NCBI GenBank assembly: GCA_900551055.1
Contig: URUK01000001.1
Coordinates: forward strand, 173,506-237,505
Direction of reading: 5' to 3'
DNA length: 64,000 nucleotides
DNA from: an uncultured Prevotella sp.
GTDB taxonomy: Bacteria; Bacteroidota; Bacteroidia; Bacteroidales; Bacteroidaceae
Within the stretch, counting starts at the first letter, position 1; every line of letters begins with the position of its first letter. A model generated the notes under the pieces. It had not been told where the DNA came from. It saw nothing but the letters and a program-made list of their open reading frames with translations, and made no database searches. A program made the translations under genes and the position numbers. Positions 34,782 to 43,960 of this stretch are shown piece by piece.

Positions 34782-35759
34782 ATGGGGAAGATTAAGACTA
34801 TAGGTATCATGACTTCGGGAGGTGATGCTCCCGGAATGAATGCCGCCATACGTGCGGTTACAAGGGCAGGCATATGCAACGGTTTCAAAATCAAGGGTAT
34901 TTACCGTGGATATGACGGCTTGATAAACAATGAGATAGCCGATTTCACTACAGAAAACGTCAGCGGTATAATCATGTCTGGCGGTACTATCTTGAAAACT
35001 GCACGCAGTAAGGAGTTCACGACTCCGGAAGGCCGGCAGAAGGCTTATGACAACATGGTGGCAAACGAAATAGACGCTCTTGTGGTAATAGGTGGTAACG
35101 GTTCGCTTACAGGCGCGATGTTGTTTGCGCAGGAGCATGATGTGTGCTGTATAGGATTGCCCGGAACGATAGACAATGACTTGTATGGCACGGATTCTAC
35201 CATAGGCTATGATACTACTCTCAATACTATTGTGGAATGTGTTGACCGCATCCGTGATACAGCGCAGAGCCATGAGAGGATTTTCTTTGTTGAGGTCATG
35301 GGGCGTGACGCCGGGTTCTTGGCACAGAACAGCGCCATTGCTTCAGGTGCCGAAGCAGCCATCATACCCGAAGACTCAACCGATGTAGACCAGCTTGCGC
35401 GTTTCATGGAGCGTGGAATAAGAAAAAGTAAGAAAAGCTGTATTGTCATTGTGTCGGAAAGCCCGAAGTGTGGAGCATTGTATTACGCAGACCGTGTACG
35501 TAATGAGTTTCCCGATTATGATGTGAGGGTGTCTATACTTGGCCACTTGCAACGTGGAGGAAGGCCTACTGCGCATGACCGAATCCTTGCAAGCCGTACT
35601 GGCGTAGGCGCAATTGACGCAATCATGCAGGGGCAGCGCAATGTGATGATAGGTGTACGAAACAATGAAGTCGTATATGTTCCGTTGAGTGAAGCCATAC
35701 GTTCGGACAAACCGTTTGACAAGAAATTAATAACAGTTCTTGATGAATTGAGCATATAA
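34782..35759 (+). CDS. pfkA: ATP-dependent 6-phosphofructokinase
   Basis: 325 residues: fructose-6-phosphate + ATP to fructose-1,6-bisphosphate, the committing step of glycolysis. MTSGGDAPGMNAAIRA binds the nucleotide. GTIDNDLYGTDSTIGYDTT holds the catalytic Asp131 and Asp133. VEVMGRDAGFLA and LGHLQRGGRPTAHDR are the substrate segments. The classical GGDGS loop reads GGNGS, so the Mg-binding Asp (E. coli Asp103) is Asn106; the Gly typical of ATP-using enzymes is kept. Downstream of nhaD by 22 bases. No clear terminator before the ATP synthase promoter. Confidence 0.95.
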   Translation: MGKIKTIGIMTSGGDAPGMNAAIRAVTRAGICNGFKIKGIYRGYDGLINNEIADFTTENVSGIIMSGGTILKTARSKEFTTPEGRQKAYDNMVANEIDALVVIGGNGSLTGAMLFAQEHDVCCIGLPGTIDNDLYGTDSTIGYDTTLNTIVECVDRIRDTAQSHERIFFVEVMGRDAGFLAQNSAIASGAEAAIIPEDSTDVDQLARFMERGIRKSKKSCIVIVSESPKCGALYYADRVRNEFPDYDVRVSILGHLQRGGRPTAHDRILASRTGVGAIDAIMQGQRNVMIGVRNNEVVYVPLSEAIRSDKPFDKKLITVLDELSI

Positions 35760-35845
35760 GGAACAGTGTGAACATTAAAGTTGTTAAAATGGTATCTTTT
35801 GAATGCAAATAAAAGTTTATAGAACGATTTTTTAACTGACAGATA

Positions 35846-35876
35846 CTTGCAGGAGAAAAACTATTTACTAATTTTG
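35846..35876 (+). promoter_or_regulatory. Promoter of the ATP synthase operon
   Basis: CTTG (35846-35849), 19-base spacer, TAATTTTG (35869-35876), 34 bases before the atpD ATG. Confidence 0.75.
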
Positions 35877-35910
35877 CGTTTTCGAAAAGATATACTTAAA
35901 AAATAATTAT

Positions 35911-37437
35911 ATGGAACAAATTAAAGGACATATTTCCCAGATTATCGGTCCTGTCATCGATGTGTTTTTTGACACAAATGGTGGAGATCCTGAGAAAGTG
36001 TTGCCTAAAATTTATGATGCGCTTGTAGTGAAACGTCCTGACGGGCGTGACCTTGTAATCGAAGTGCAGCAGCATATCGGCGAGGATACGGTTAGGTGTG
36101 TCGCAATGGATAATACCGACGGCTTGCAACGTGGGTTGGATGTGTTGTCTACAGGCCGTCCTATATTGATGCCGGCAGGCGAGCAAATTAAGGGCAGGAT
36201 GATGAATGTCATCGGGCAGCCTATCGACGGTATGGCTCCACTGGATATGGATGGCGCTTATCCTATCCACTGTGAGGCTCCAAAGTTTGATGAGTTGTCT
36301 ACTCATAAGGAAATGCTTGCCACGGGAATAAAGGTTATCGACCTGCTTGAACCGTATATGAAAGGCGGGAAAATTGGCTTGTTCGGCGGTGCCGGTGTGG
36401 GGAAGACTGTGCTCATAATGGAGCTTATCAACAATATTGCCAAAGGACATAGCGGTTATTCTGTATTTGCCGGAGTCGGCGAGCGTACCCGTGAAGGCAA
36501 CGACTTGATTCGTGACATGCTGGAGTCAGGCGTTATACGTTACGGCGAGAAGTTCAAAAAGGCGATGGAAGAGGGCAAGTGGGATTTGTCCCTTGTAGAC
36601 CCGGAAGAACTTAAGAAGTCACAGGCAACGCTTGTTTATGGCCAGATGAACGAACCGCCAGGAGCACGTGCTTCGGTCGCATTGTCAGGTCTTACCGTTG
36701 CGGAGGAATTCCGTGACCATGGAGGCAAGGACGGAGAAGCTACGGACATAATGTTCTTTATTGACAATATATTCCGTTTTACACAGGCAGGTTCAGAAGT
36801 CTCGGCATTGTTGGGACGTATGCCTTCGGCCGTTGGTTATCAGCCTACGCTTGCGAGTGAGATGGGTGCAATGCAGGAGCGTATTACTTCAACAAAGAAT
36901 GGAAGTATCACATCCGTACAGGCTGTATATGTTCCGGCGGACGACTTGACAGACCCTGCGCCGGCGACAACGTTTACCCATCTTGATGCGACTACGGAGT
37001 TGAGCAGAAAGATTGCCGAACTTGGTATTTACCCTGCGGTAGACCCGTTAGGTAGTACATCGCGAATACTTGACCCGTTGATTGTGGGTAAAGAACATTA
37101 TGAATGCGCACAGAGAGTTAAGGAAATATTGCAGCATTACAAGGAGTTGCAAGATATAATTGCAATTTTGGGAATGGACGAGCTTTCGGATGAAGACAAG
37201 TTGACCGTAAACAGGGCGCGCCGTGTTCAGAGATTCTTGTCGCAGCCGTTTACAGTGGCTGAACAGTTTACCGGACTGCCTGGTGTAATGGTTCCCATTG
37301 AGGAAACCATCAGGGGCTTCAATGCCATACTGGACGGCGAGGTGGATGACCTTCCGGAGCAAGCCTTCTTGAATGTTGGTACTATAGATGACGCAATAGC
37401 CAAAGGCAAAAAACTTCTTGAAGCTGCTAAAGGCTGA
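35911..37437 (+). CDS. atpD: F1Fo ATP synthase subunit beta
   Basis: 508 residues, the catalytic subunit of F1. Walker A GGAGVGKT (about residue 158), GVGERTREGNDL, Walker B region DIMFFIDNIFRFTQAGSE and ALLGRMPSAVGYQPTLASEM are intact. The family normally has about 470 residues; the extra length is mainly an insertion around residues 205-240 (KFKKAMEEGKWDLSLVDPEE), as in Bacteroidetes homologues. First gene of an operon in the order atpD, atpC, small membrane protein, atpB, atpE, atpF, atpH, atpA, atpG. Confidence 0.98.
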   Translation: MEQIKGHISQIIGPVIDVFFDTNGGDPEKVLPKIYDALVVKRPDGRDLVIEVQQHIGEDTVRCVAMDNTDGLQRGLDVLSTGRPILMPAGEQIKGRMMNVIGQPIDGMAPLDMDGAYPIHCEAPKFDELSTHKEMLATGIKVIDLLEPYMKGGKIGLFGGAGVGKTVLIMELINNIAKGHSGYSVFAGVGERTREGNDLIRDMLESGVIRYGEKFKKAMEEGKWDLSLVDPEELKKSQATLVYGQMNEPPGARASVALSGLTVAEEFRDHGGKDGEATDIMFFIDNIFRFTQAGSEVSALLGRMPSAVGYQPTLASEMGAMQERITSTKNGSITSVQAVYVPADDLTDPAPATTFTHLDATTELSRKIAELGIYPAVDPLGSTSRILDPLIVGKEHYECAQRVKEILQHYKELQDIIAILGMDELSDEDKLTVNRARRVQRFLSQPFTVAEQFTGLPGVMVPIEETIRGFNAILDGEVDDLPEQAFLNVGTIDDAIAKGKKLLEAAKG

Positions 37438-37453
37438 CATAGCATATACGGAT

Positions 37454-37702
37454 ATGAGCTTAAAACTTAAAATAGTTTCACCCGAGAAAGTGGAATTTGA
37501 CGATTACGTTGAAAGCGTAAAGGTTCCGGGCGTGATGGGCAATTTTGAAATACTTGACAATCACGCGCCCATTATCTCTGTGCTTCAAAATGGCATCGTT
37601 GAATATACCACAAAGGACGACAAAGGACAGTTGACTGTTTCGGGAGGTTTCGTTGAGGTGCATAAAAACGAGGTATCGTTATGCGTTGAAAAAACACAAT
37701 GA
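37454..37702 (+). CDS. atpC: F1Fo ATP synthase subunit epsilon
   Basis: 82 residues from ATG at 37454. The frame opens earlier at 37418 inside atpD, but MSLKLKIVSPEKVEFDDYVE is the normal epsilon start. Only the N-terminal beta-sandwich domain is encoded (VPGVMGNFEILDNHAPIIS). The C-terminal helical hairpin that inhibits ATPase activity in E. coli (about 138 residues total) is missing. Short epsilon subunits are common in Bacteroidetes. Starts 16 bases after atpD. Confidence 0.93.
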   Translation: MSLKLKIVSPEKVEFDDYVESVKVPGVMGNFEILDNHAPIISVLQNGIVEYTTKDDKGQLTVSGGFVEVHKNEVSLCVEKTQ

Positions 37703-37971
37703 GCGTACTTTCTGCATCTTTGTCGATATCTTATTTTGTTGTCATAGGGTTGGCTTATGTTAAGGGATATGATATTGTAAAGCGCTATTCTCCGAGCCAT
37801 CTGGTGCATTTCTATCTCGTTATGGCGGCCATACGCATGATTTTGACGGCAACGATAGTGGTTGTATATGTGCTTTTATCCGACAACAGGGCTGATTCAA
37901 TCAGATTTGCGGCAATGTTCATGTTAATGTATGCTGTGATGATGGTTGTGACACTGATATTAAAACATTAA
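37699..37971 (+). CDS. Small membrane protein of the ATP synthase operon (AtpI-like position)
   Basis: 90 residues with about three hydrophobic helices (residues 4-20, 37-60, 68-88). The ATG overlaps the atpC stop (ATGA), so translation is coupled. Position directly before atpB matches that of AtpI, a c-ring assembly factor, but sequence similarity to AtpI is not evident by eye. It could also be an unrelated Bacteroidetes Fo assembly protein. Real by context; function inferred. Confidence 0.75.
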   Translation: MSVLSASLSISYFVVIGLAYVKGYDIVKRYSPSHLVHFYLVMAAIRMILTATIVVVYVLLSDNRADSIRFAAMFMLMYAVMMVVTLILKH

Positions 37972-37977
37972 TAGAGA

Positions 37978-39054
37978 ATGAACCATTTAATAAGGTTACT
38001 GTGTGTGACGGTATTGATGTTGCAAGCATTTGTGGGCACGGCTAAGGCTGCAGGCCAAGATGCTGACATAAAAGAAGTCGTGCTTGAGCACATTAAAGAT
38101 TCTTATGACTGGCATATAACCGATATCGGTGACAAACCGTTGGTTATACATTTGCCTGTAATTGTTAACAGCTCTACAGGTTTCCATGTGTTCAGCAGCG
38201 CACGGTTTTCAGAAGAAGCCGATGCCAATGGATACAAGCATGGGCCTTTTAACCTTGCAATAGCGACAAAAGGTGATAATGCTGGAAAGATAGTAGAAAT
38301 TGATAGTGCAGGCAAGGAGTCGCGTCCGTTTGACATTTCCATAACGAAGACGGTAGCCGTCATGTTTATAAATGTCATCATTCTGTTTTGTTGTATATTG
38401 ATTCCGGCGCGTTGGTATCGCAACCGAAAGGTCAGTGACCCTGCTCCAAAAGGTTTTACGGGCTTTATAGAAATGCTTGTAATGTATGTTGTGGATGAGA
38501 TAATAAAGCCAGGCGTAGGCAAGGGATACGAAAAGTACACTCCTTATCTGCTTACTTGCTTTTTCTTTATTTTCGTCTGCAATGTTATGGGGCTGATGCC
38601 GTTTCCTCCTGGGGGAGGAAATGTGACGGGCAATATTGCGGTCACATTCTTTTTGGCATTGTGTACATTTATCATCGTCCAGTTCAGTGGCAATAAGCAT
38701 TATTGGAAAGATATATTTTGGCCGGATGTGCCGACATGGCTGAAAGCGCCTATACCATTGATTCCTGTAATAGAATTCGTTGGTATATTCACCAAGCCTT
38801 TCGCGTTAATGATCCGACTTTTTGCCAACATGATGGCCGGTCATGCGATTGCATTGGCTATAACTTGTATAATATTCCTTGTTGCGAGCAAGGCGATGGT
38901 AGTGTTCTTCAGCATGTCTGTGGTAAGTGTTGTAATGAGCATTTTCATGATGTGTCTTGAGTGTTTGGTATGCTTTATCCAGGCAATGGTGTTTACCATG
39001 TTGAGTGCTGTGTTCATTGGTTTGGCGAGGGTTGAGCCGGAACATAGCAAGTAA
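37978..39054 (+). CDS. atpB: F1Fo ATP synthase subunit a
   Basis: 358 residues, longer than the ~270 of E. coli. The N-terminus is a signal peptide (MNHLIRLLCVTVLMLQAFVG, cleavage near AKA) followed by about 100 residues predicted periplasmic, then the membrane part from about residue 118. The essential Arg of the proton path is in KPFALMIRLFANMMAGH, and later EPEHSK closes the protein. A cleaved N-terminal extension on subunit a is a Bacteroidetes trait. Stator subunit of Fo. Confidence 0.95.
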   Translation: MNHLIRLLCVTVLMLQAFVGTAKAAGQDADIKEVVLEHIKDSYDWHITDIGDKPLVIHLPVIVNSSTGFHVFSSARFSEEADANGYKHGPFNLAIATKGDNAGKIVEIDSAGKESRPFDISITKTVAVMFINVIILFCCILIPARWYRNRKVSDPAPKGFTGFIEMLVMYVVDEIIKPGVGKGYEKYTPYLLTCFFFIFVCNVMGLMPFPPGGGNVTGNIAVTFFLALCTFIIVQFSGNKHYWKDIFWPDVPTWLKAPIPLIPVIEFVGIFTKPFALMIRLFANMMAGHAIALAITCIIFLVASKAMVVFFSMSVVSVVMSIFMMCLECLVCFIQAMVFTMLSAVFIGLARVEPEHSK

Positions 39055-39099
39055 GTGTAAAAATAAAATTGAATAAACAATAAATTAACACAAACGATT

Positions 39100-39333
39100 A
39101 TGATTTCATTATTATTAGCAACGGAAGTTGCAAAGTTGGGTGCCGCTGTAGGCGCAGGTCTTGCAGCCATTGGTGCAGGTATCGGTATTGGTAAGATTGG
39201 CGGTCAGGCAATGGATGCTATGGCGCGTCAGCCAGAAGTAATGAACAAACTTTTTACCAACATGATTGTTGCAGCCGCTCTTATAGAAGGTGTTGCCCTT
39301 TTTGCTGCGGTTATTGCATTCTTGTGTATTTAA
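39100..39333 (+). CDS. atpE: F1Fo ATP synthase subunit c
   Basis: 77 residues, two transmembrane helices joined by the polar loop ARQPEV. Helix 1 is Gly-rich (GAGLAAIGAGIGIGKIGG). Helix 2 carries the ion-binding Glu in ALIEGVALFAAVI. The residues next to the Glu (G-V-A rather than S/T) and the lack of the Gln in helix 1 known from sodium-binding c rings argue for proton coupling; this is inference from motif knowledge. Confidence 0.96.
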   Translation: MISLLLATEVAKLGAAVGAGLAAIGAGIGIGKIGGQAMDAMARQPEVMNKLFTNMIVAAALIEGVALFAAVIAFLCI

Positions 39334-39397
39334 TAAGACGAGTCTGTCTTCGCGGTTGTAATGACGATTGCGAAGTTGCTCTTTCAAAAAACAGCGT

Positions 39398-39898
39398 ATG
39401 GATTTATTGGTTCCAAGTACAGGCTTGCTATTTTGGATGACCGTCACGTTTCTCGTGGTTCTTGGCATCTTTTGTAAGTTCGGCTTCCCGGCGATAATTA
39501 AAATGGTCAATGGTAGGAAGGCTTACATCGATGACAGTCTGCGAAAAGCGCATGAGGCAAACGAAAAGTTGGCCAATATACAAAGAGAGAGTGAATCCAT
39601 CTTGCAGGAAGCCCGTGAAAGGCAGGCCTTGTTGTTGAAAGAAGCCGCTGCTACGCGTGATGCAATAGTAGAGTCTGCTCAAGGTAAAGCGCGTGAGGAA
39701 GGCAATAGGCTTCTTTCGGAAGCCAAGGCTGAAATAGATAATCAGCGCCGGGCTGCAGTTGGCGACATCCGAAGGGAAGTTGCAACGTTAAGTGTCGAAA
39801 TAGCGGAGAAGATACTCCGTGAAAAGCTTGGCAACGATAAGGCGCAGATGGATTTGATTGACCGTATGCTGGATGAAGTTTCTTCTGAAAAAAGGTAA
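39398..39898 (+). CDS. atpF: F1Fo ATP synthase subunit b
   Basis: 166 residues from ATG at 39398 (MDLLVPSTGLLFWMTVTFLV). One N-terminal membrane helix is followed by a long, highly charged helix (about 40-166) that forms the peripheral stalk dimer. The frame can be extended 10 codons upstream, but that part lacks family resemblance. It sits 64 bases after atpE and immediately before atpH. Confidence 0.94.
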   Translation: MDLLVPSTGLLFWMTVTFLVVLGIFCKFGFPAIIKMVNGRKAYIDDSLRKAHEANEKLANIQRESESILQEARERQALLLKEAAATRDAIVESAQGKAREEGNRLLSEAKAEIDNQRRAAVGDIRREVATLSVEIAEKILREKLGNDKAQMDLIDRMLDEVSSEKR

Positions 39899-39904
39899 TT
39901 GTTT

Positions 39905-40438
39905 ATGGATTTAGGATTAATATCGGTAAGATATGCGCGTGCTTTGCTTAAGGCTGGCATTGAAGAAGGGCGTGACGGTGATGTCTATACTGAGATGCAG
40001 ACATTGGCTGACAGCTATATAAATGTTCCAGAACTAAAGTTTACCATAGATAATCCGATGCTCTCAAAGGCTGACAAGGAACAGTTGTTTCTTACGGCAT
40101 CAGGCGGAAATCCTTGCGAACTGACAAAAAGGCTTTTCAAGTTGGTATTGAAGGAGGACCGCGAGAGTGTTATGCAATTTATTGCTAATTCATATATCAC
40201 ATTATACCGGAAGCAGAAAAATCTAATCCGTGCTAAACTTTTAACCGCTACTACCGTGTCTCCTGCCATTGAACAGAAGTTGCGGAATTTGGTGGAAAGT
40301 AAGACGAGTGGAACTGTAGAATTTGAGACTAAGACAAATCCTGAATTGATAGGAGGCTTTATATTGGAGTATGATACATACAGATTGGATTTGAGCGTCA
40401 AATCTATGTTGAATTCCATTTTGTCAAAACTTAAGTAA
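39905..40438 (+). CDS. atpH: F1Fo ATP synthase subunit delta
   Basis: 177 residues from ATG at 39905; the frame also opens at a TTG two codons earlier. The N-terminal helical domain starts LGLISVRYARALLKAG. The C-terminal signature TNPELIGGFILEYDTYRLDLS matches the OSCP/delta family. It links the b stalk to the alpha3beta3 head. Six bases after atpF. Confidence 0.93.
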   Translation: MDLGLISVRYARALLKAGIEEGRDGDVYTEMQTLADSYINVPELKFTIDNPMLSKADKEQLFLTASGGNPCELTKRLFKLVLKEDRESVMQFIANSYITLYRKQKNLIRAKLLTATTVSPAIEQKLRNLVESKTSGTVEFETKTNPELIGGFILEYDTYRLDLSVKSMLNSILSKLK

Positions 40439-40459
40439 CAAACGATTGTAGTTTATAAT

Positions 40460-42046
40460 ATGTCAGATAAAATTAAACCGAGCGAAGTCTCACAAGTCCT
40501 TCTCGACCAACTCAAGGGCATAAGCGGCAGTGCCAAGTTCGACGAGGTGGGCACGGTGTTGCAGGTCAGCGATGGCGTTGCCCGTATTTACGGACTGCGC
40601 AATGCGGAGGCTAACGAATTGCTTGAGTTTGAGAACGGTACGATGGCTATCGTCATGAACCTTGAAGAGGACAATGTCGGATGTGTGCTTTTAGGCCCTA
40701 CTTCAGACATTAAGGAAGGAATGCACGTAAAGCGTACCAAGCGTATTGCCAGCATTAAAGTCAATGACAATATGCTGGGGCGAGTTATAAATCCCCTTGG
40801 ACAGGCCATAGACGGGAAAGGCGATATTGACTTGACCGGATCTTTTGAAATGCCGTTGGATCGTAAAGCTCCAGGAGTGATTTACCGTCAGCCAGTGAAA
40901 GAGCCTCTGCAAACCGGACTTAAAGCCGTAGACTCGATGATTCCAATCGGGCGAGGGCAACGTGAGCTTATTATCGGCGACCGCCAGACGGGAAAGACGG
41001 CGATAGCTGTCGATACGATAATTAATCAAAAGAGTTTCTATGATGCCGGCAAGCCTGTATATTGCATTTATGTGGCCATAGGGCAAAAGGCTTCAACAGT
41101 GGCGGCATTGGTTGCCAACTTGAAGGAGCATGGGGCGATGTCTTATACAATAGTCGTGGCCGCTACGGCTGCCGATCCAGCCGCCATGCAGTATTATGCA
41201 CCTTTTGCAGGTGCTGCAATAGGCGAGTATTTCAGGGACAGGGGATATTCTGCGCTTGTTGTATACGATGACTTGTCAAAGCAGGCTGTGGCATATCGTG
41301 AGGTATCACTTATCCTCCGCCGTCCTTCGGGACGTGAGGCGTATCCAGGTGATGTGTTCTATCTGCACAGCCGTCTGCTTGAACGTGCCGCAAGGATTAA
41401 CGACCAACAGGAAGTTGCGGAGCAGATGAACGATTTGCCTGAGTGCATGAAAGGGCACGTAAAGGGCGGAGGATCGCTTACGGCGTTGCCGATTATCGAG
41501 ACGCAAGCAGGTGACGTGTCAGCGTATATTCCTACTAACGTGATTTCCATCACTGACGGACAGATATACCTTGAAGCAGATTTGTTCAATCAGGGTTTCC
41601 GTCCAGCAATAAATGTTGGTATTTCAGTGAGCCGTGTCGGTGGTTCTGCGCAGATAAAGAGCATGAAGAAAGTGGCCGGAACGCTGAAGATAGACCAGGC
41701 ACAGTACAGGGAGCTGGAGTCATTCTCAAAGTTCTCGAGTGATATGGATGCTGTCACGGCAATGACTCTCGACCGTGGACGAAAGAACAATCAGTTGCTC
41801 ATACAGCCGCAGTACAGCCCTATGCCTGTAGGTGAGCAAGTGGCAATTCTTTATTGCGGTACACACGGCTTGATGCACGATGTGCCGGTGGAGAAAGTCC
41901 GTGAATGCCAGGATACATTCTTGGAGAAGATGCGTTCATCGCATTCCGATGTCATCGACACACTTGCCAGCGGCAAGATTGGCGATGAGGAGACTACTGT
42001 CATCGAGTCTGTAATGGCAGACATTGCAGGCCAGTATAAAAACTGA
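40460..42046 (+). CDS. atpA: F1Fo ATP synthase subunit alpha
   Basis: 528 residues. Non-catalytic nucleotide-binding subunit with Walker A GDRQTGKTAIA near residue 174. The motif YDDLSKQAVAYREVSLILRRPSGREAYPGDVFYLHSRLLERAA contains the family signature, and the regulatory Arg is in ISVSRVGGSAQ. Starts MSDKIKPSEVSQVLLDQL, normal for the family. Twenty-one bases after atpH; atpG follows after 7 bases. Confidence 0.98.
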   Translation: MSDKIKPSEVSQVLLDQLKGISGSAKFDEVGTVLQVSDGVARIYGLRNAEANELLEFENGTMAIVMNLEEDNVGCVLLGPTSDIKEGMHVKRTKRIASIKVNDNMLGRVINPLGQAIDGKGDIDLTGSFEMPLDRKAPGVIYRQPVKEPLQTGLKAVDSMIPIGRGQRELIIGDRQTGKTAIAVDTIINQKSFYDAGKPVYCIYVAIGQKASTVAALVANLKEHGAMSYTIVVAATAADPAAMQYYAPFAGAAIGEYFRDRGYSALVVYDDLSKQAVAYREVSLILRRPSGREAYPGDVFYLHSRLLERAARINDQQEVAEQMNDLPECMKGHVKGGGSLTALPIIETQAGDVSAYIPTNVISITDGQIYLEADLFNQGFRPAINVGISVSRVGGSAQIKSMKKVAGTLKIDQAQYRELESFSKFSSDMDAVTAMTLDRGRKNNQLLIQPQYSPMPVGEQVAILYCGTHGLMHDVPVEKVRECQDTFLEKMRSSHSDVIDTLASGKIGDEETTVIESVMADIAGQYKN

Positions 42047-42053
42047 TTGATTT

Positions 42054-43022
42054 ATGCCGTCGTTAAAGGAAATAAAAAACCGCATATCGTCTGTAAACAG
42101 CACGCGTAAGATTACCAGTGCGATGAAGATGGTGGCTTCGTCAAAACTCCATCATGCACAGGTGATGATTGAAAATATGCTGCCTTATGAGACGATGCTT
42201 GAACATATCCTCAAAAGTTTCTTGGCTTCAGAGGTAGATGCCACGACAGTGTATAGTGTCGAGCGTCCTGTCAAGCGTGTCGCGTTGGTAGTGTATTCTT
42301 CAAACAGCAGCCTTTGTGGCGGCTTTAATGCCAATGTCATCAAGATGATGCAGCACGTCGTCGACGAATACAAGGATTTGGGTAAGGACAACGTGATATT
42401 ATATCCCGTTGGTCGCAAGGTGGCAGAAAAAGTCGCCAAGCTGGGGCTTTCATGCTCTGGTGACTATTCGGGCATGGCTGACAAGCCTTCTGTAAATCCT
42501 TGTATAGACTTGGCAGAAACGCTTGCCAAACAGTTTGTCGCCGGCGAGATAGACCGTGTTGAAATTATATATCATCATTTCAAGAGTGCCGGTTCGCAAA
42601 TTCTTACGCGTAAAACGTTACTTCCGATTGACGTAAAAAGTGAACTTGAGTTTGACGATGAGCGCGATCTTTCATCGAATATTGCAACTCTCGAGGCACA
42701 GGAATATTTGAGAAAGAAAGGGCAGAGGTCTACAGCATCCGAGAGGGAAGAGGTAAAACCCCTCAATGACAATTTCATTGTAGAGCCGGATATGGATACA
42801 GTGTTGTCAATGTTGATACCAAAGTTGTTGCACCTGATGGTTTATACAGCTTTGCTTGACAGCATCGCCAGCGAACATGCGGCCCGTATGGTTGCTATGC
42901 AGACCGCGACCGACAATGCCGACGAACTTTTGCGTGAGCTGAACCTGCAATACAACAAGAGCCGTCAGCAAGCCATTACGAACGAGTTGCTTGACATTGT
43001 CGGAGGTTCGGTTAACAATTGA
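42054..43022 (+). CDS. atpG: F1Fo ATP synthase subunit gamma
   Basis: 322 residues; E. coli has 287. The N-terminal coiled-coil helix LKEIKNRISSVNSTRKITSAMKMVA and the C-terminal helix ELNLQYNKSRQQAITNELLDIV form the rotor shaft. A charged insertion of about 35 residues around 195-240 (DERDLSSNIATLEAQEYLRK) explains the extra length, and similar insertions are known in Bacteroidetes. Last gene of the operon; palindrome array E follows at 43071 in the converging gap. Confidence 0.95.
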   Translation: MPSLKEIKNRISSVNSTRKITSAMKMVASSKLHHAQVMIENMLPYETMLEHILKSFLASEVDATTVYSVERPVKRVALVVYSSNSSLCGGFNANVIKMMQHVVDEYKDLGKDNVILYPVGRKVAEKVAKLGLSCSGDYSGMADKPSVNPCIDLAETLAKQFVAGEIDRVEIIYHHFKSAGSQILTRKTLLPIDVKSELEFDDERDLSSNIATLEAQEYLRKKGQRSTASEREEVKPLNDNFIVEPDMDTVLSMLIPKLLHLMVYTALLDSIASEHAARMVAMQTATDNADELLRELNLQYNKSRQQAITNELLDIVGGSVNN

Positions 43023-43070
43023 TGGTAAAACGACAGTATGGTAGTCCGATTATAGGCTGGCTATGATATT

Positions 43071-43154
43071 CTAAAAGGTGGCTTTTTGCTTTGCAAAAGG
43101 CCGCCTTTTATGTTGTCAAAGACCGTCTTTCATATTCCGAAAGGCCGCCTTTGG
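43071..43154. repeat. Palindromic repeat array E (4 units)
   Basis: Units TAAAAGGTGGCTTTTTG, GCAAAAGGCCGCCTTTTAT, TCAAAGACCGTCTTTCAT and CGAAAGGCCGCCTTTGGGG at about 20-23-base spacing between converging atpG and the methyltransferase. The second has arms AAAAGG/CCTTTT around CCG. It is the clearest array of the family and could double as a terminator region. Confidence 0.8.
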
Positions 43155-43178
43155 GGATGTTTCTCATAAACTATTGGC

Positions 43179-43937
43179 TTACAACGCGTTGCATCTTCTC
43201 TTAAATTCCGCACATGTTATGGCCGTTGCAATAGCGACGTTCAAGCTGTCAATGCCTTCTGTCTTGCTGTACGAGGGTATGTATAGTGTGCGGTTCGCTT
43301 TTTCCATGATTTCCTGTGATACGCCGTTTCCTTCGTTGCCCATGACGATAATGCCTTTTGTTGACAGTTCTTGGCTGTATATGTTGCCGCCTTCGAGCGA
43401 TGTGGCGTATATCGGAATGCCGTCGGGCAGGTTGTCCAAAGTTTTTGCAAGGTCGGTGTAAACGATGTTTACACGTGCAATGCTGCCCATCGTTGCTTGT
43501 ACAACTTTGGGATTGAACGCGTCGACAGTGCCTTCGTTGCATAGTATTGTGGATATGCCAAACCAGTCGGCTATGCGTATTATCGTTCCAAGGTTGCCCG
43601 GGTCTTGCACTTTGTCCAATGCAAGGCACAATTCCTTGTTGCATGTTTCAGCGTTGAATGTGTTTTGAGGAATAGGAAATATGCCTATAACCTGTTGCGG
43701 ATGCTGGAGGAAGCTTAACTTCCTTAATTCATCATCGGAGGCAACTATGCATTCGGCTGCGTTGCTGCTTGCGTGTTTGTCAAACCATTCTTCTGTGGCG
43801 ATAATGGTTTTCGGCTGCGATACGGCAGCCAGGTCGCCTACAGTTTTAGGTCCTTCTGCAACAAAAAGGCCACTTCGTTCACGGTTCTTCTTGCTTTCAA
43901 GAGAACGTATGAATTTTATCAGATTTTTGCTAATCAT
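43179..43937 (-). CDS. TrmH/SpoU-family RNA 2'-O-methyltransferase
   Basis: 252 residues. N-terminal substrate-binding domain (about 1-95; GLFVAEGPKTVGDL). The C-terminal SPOUT domain has its three motifs: QDPGNLGTIIRIADWFGI, IIVMGNEGNGVS and YIPSYSKTEGIDSLNVAIA. It would methylate a ribose in rRNA or tRNA using SAM; the target position cannot be inferred. Divergent from tamL; this pairing is familiar from other Bacteroidales. A minus-strand -7 box TATTTTTG lies at 43961-43968. Confidence 0.93.
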   Translation of the reverse strand: MISKNLIKFIRSLESKKNRERSGLFVAEGPKTVGDLAAVSQPKTIIATEEWFDKHASSNAAECIVASDDELRKLSFLQHPQQVIGIFPIPQNTFNAETCNKELCLALDKVQDPGNLGTIIRIADWFGISTILCNEGTVDAFNPKVVQATMGSIARVNIVYTDLAKTLDNLPDGIPIYATSLEGGNIYSQELSTKGIIVMGNEGNGVSQEIMEKANRTLYIPSYSKTEGIDSLNVAIATAITCAEFKRRCNAL

Positions 43938-43960
43938 ATTGTTTTCCTGCTTTGGGCTAA

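Noticed and set aside
39100..39333. Sodium-type c-ring for the ATP synthase
   Set aside because: The Gln in helix 1 and the Ser/Thr after the Glu that mark sodium-binding rings are absent, so proton coupling is more likely.
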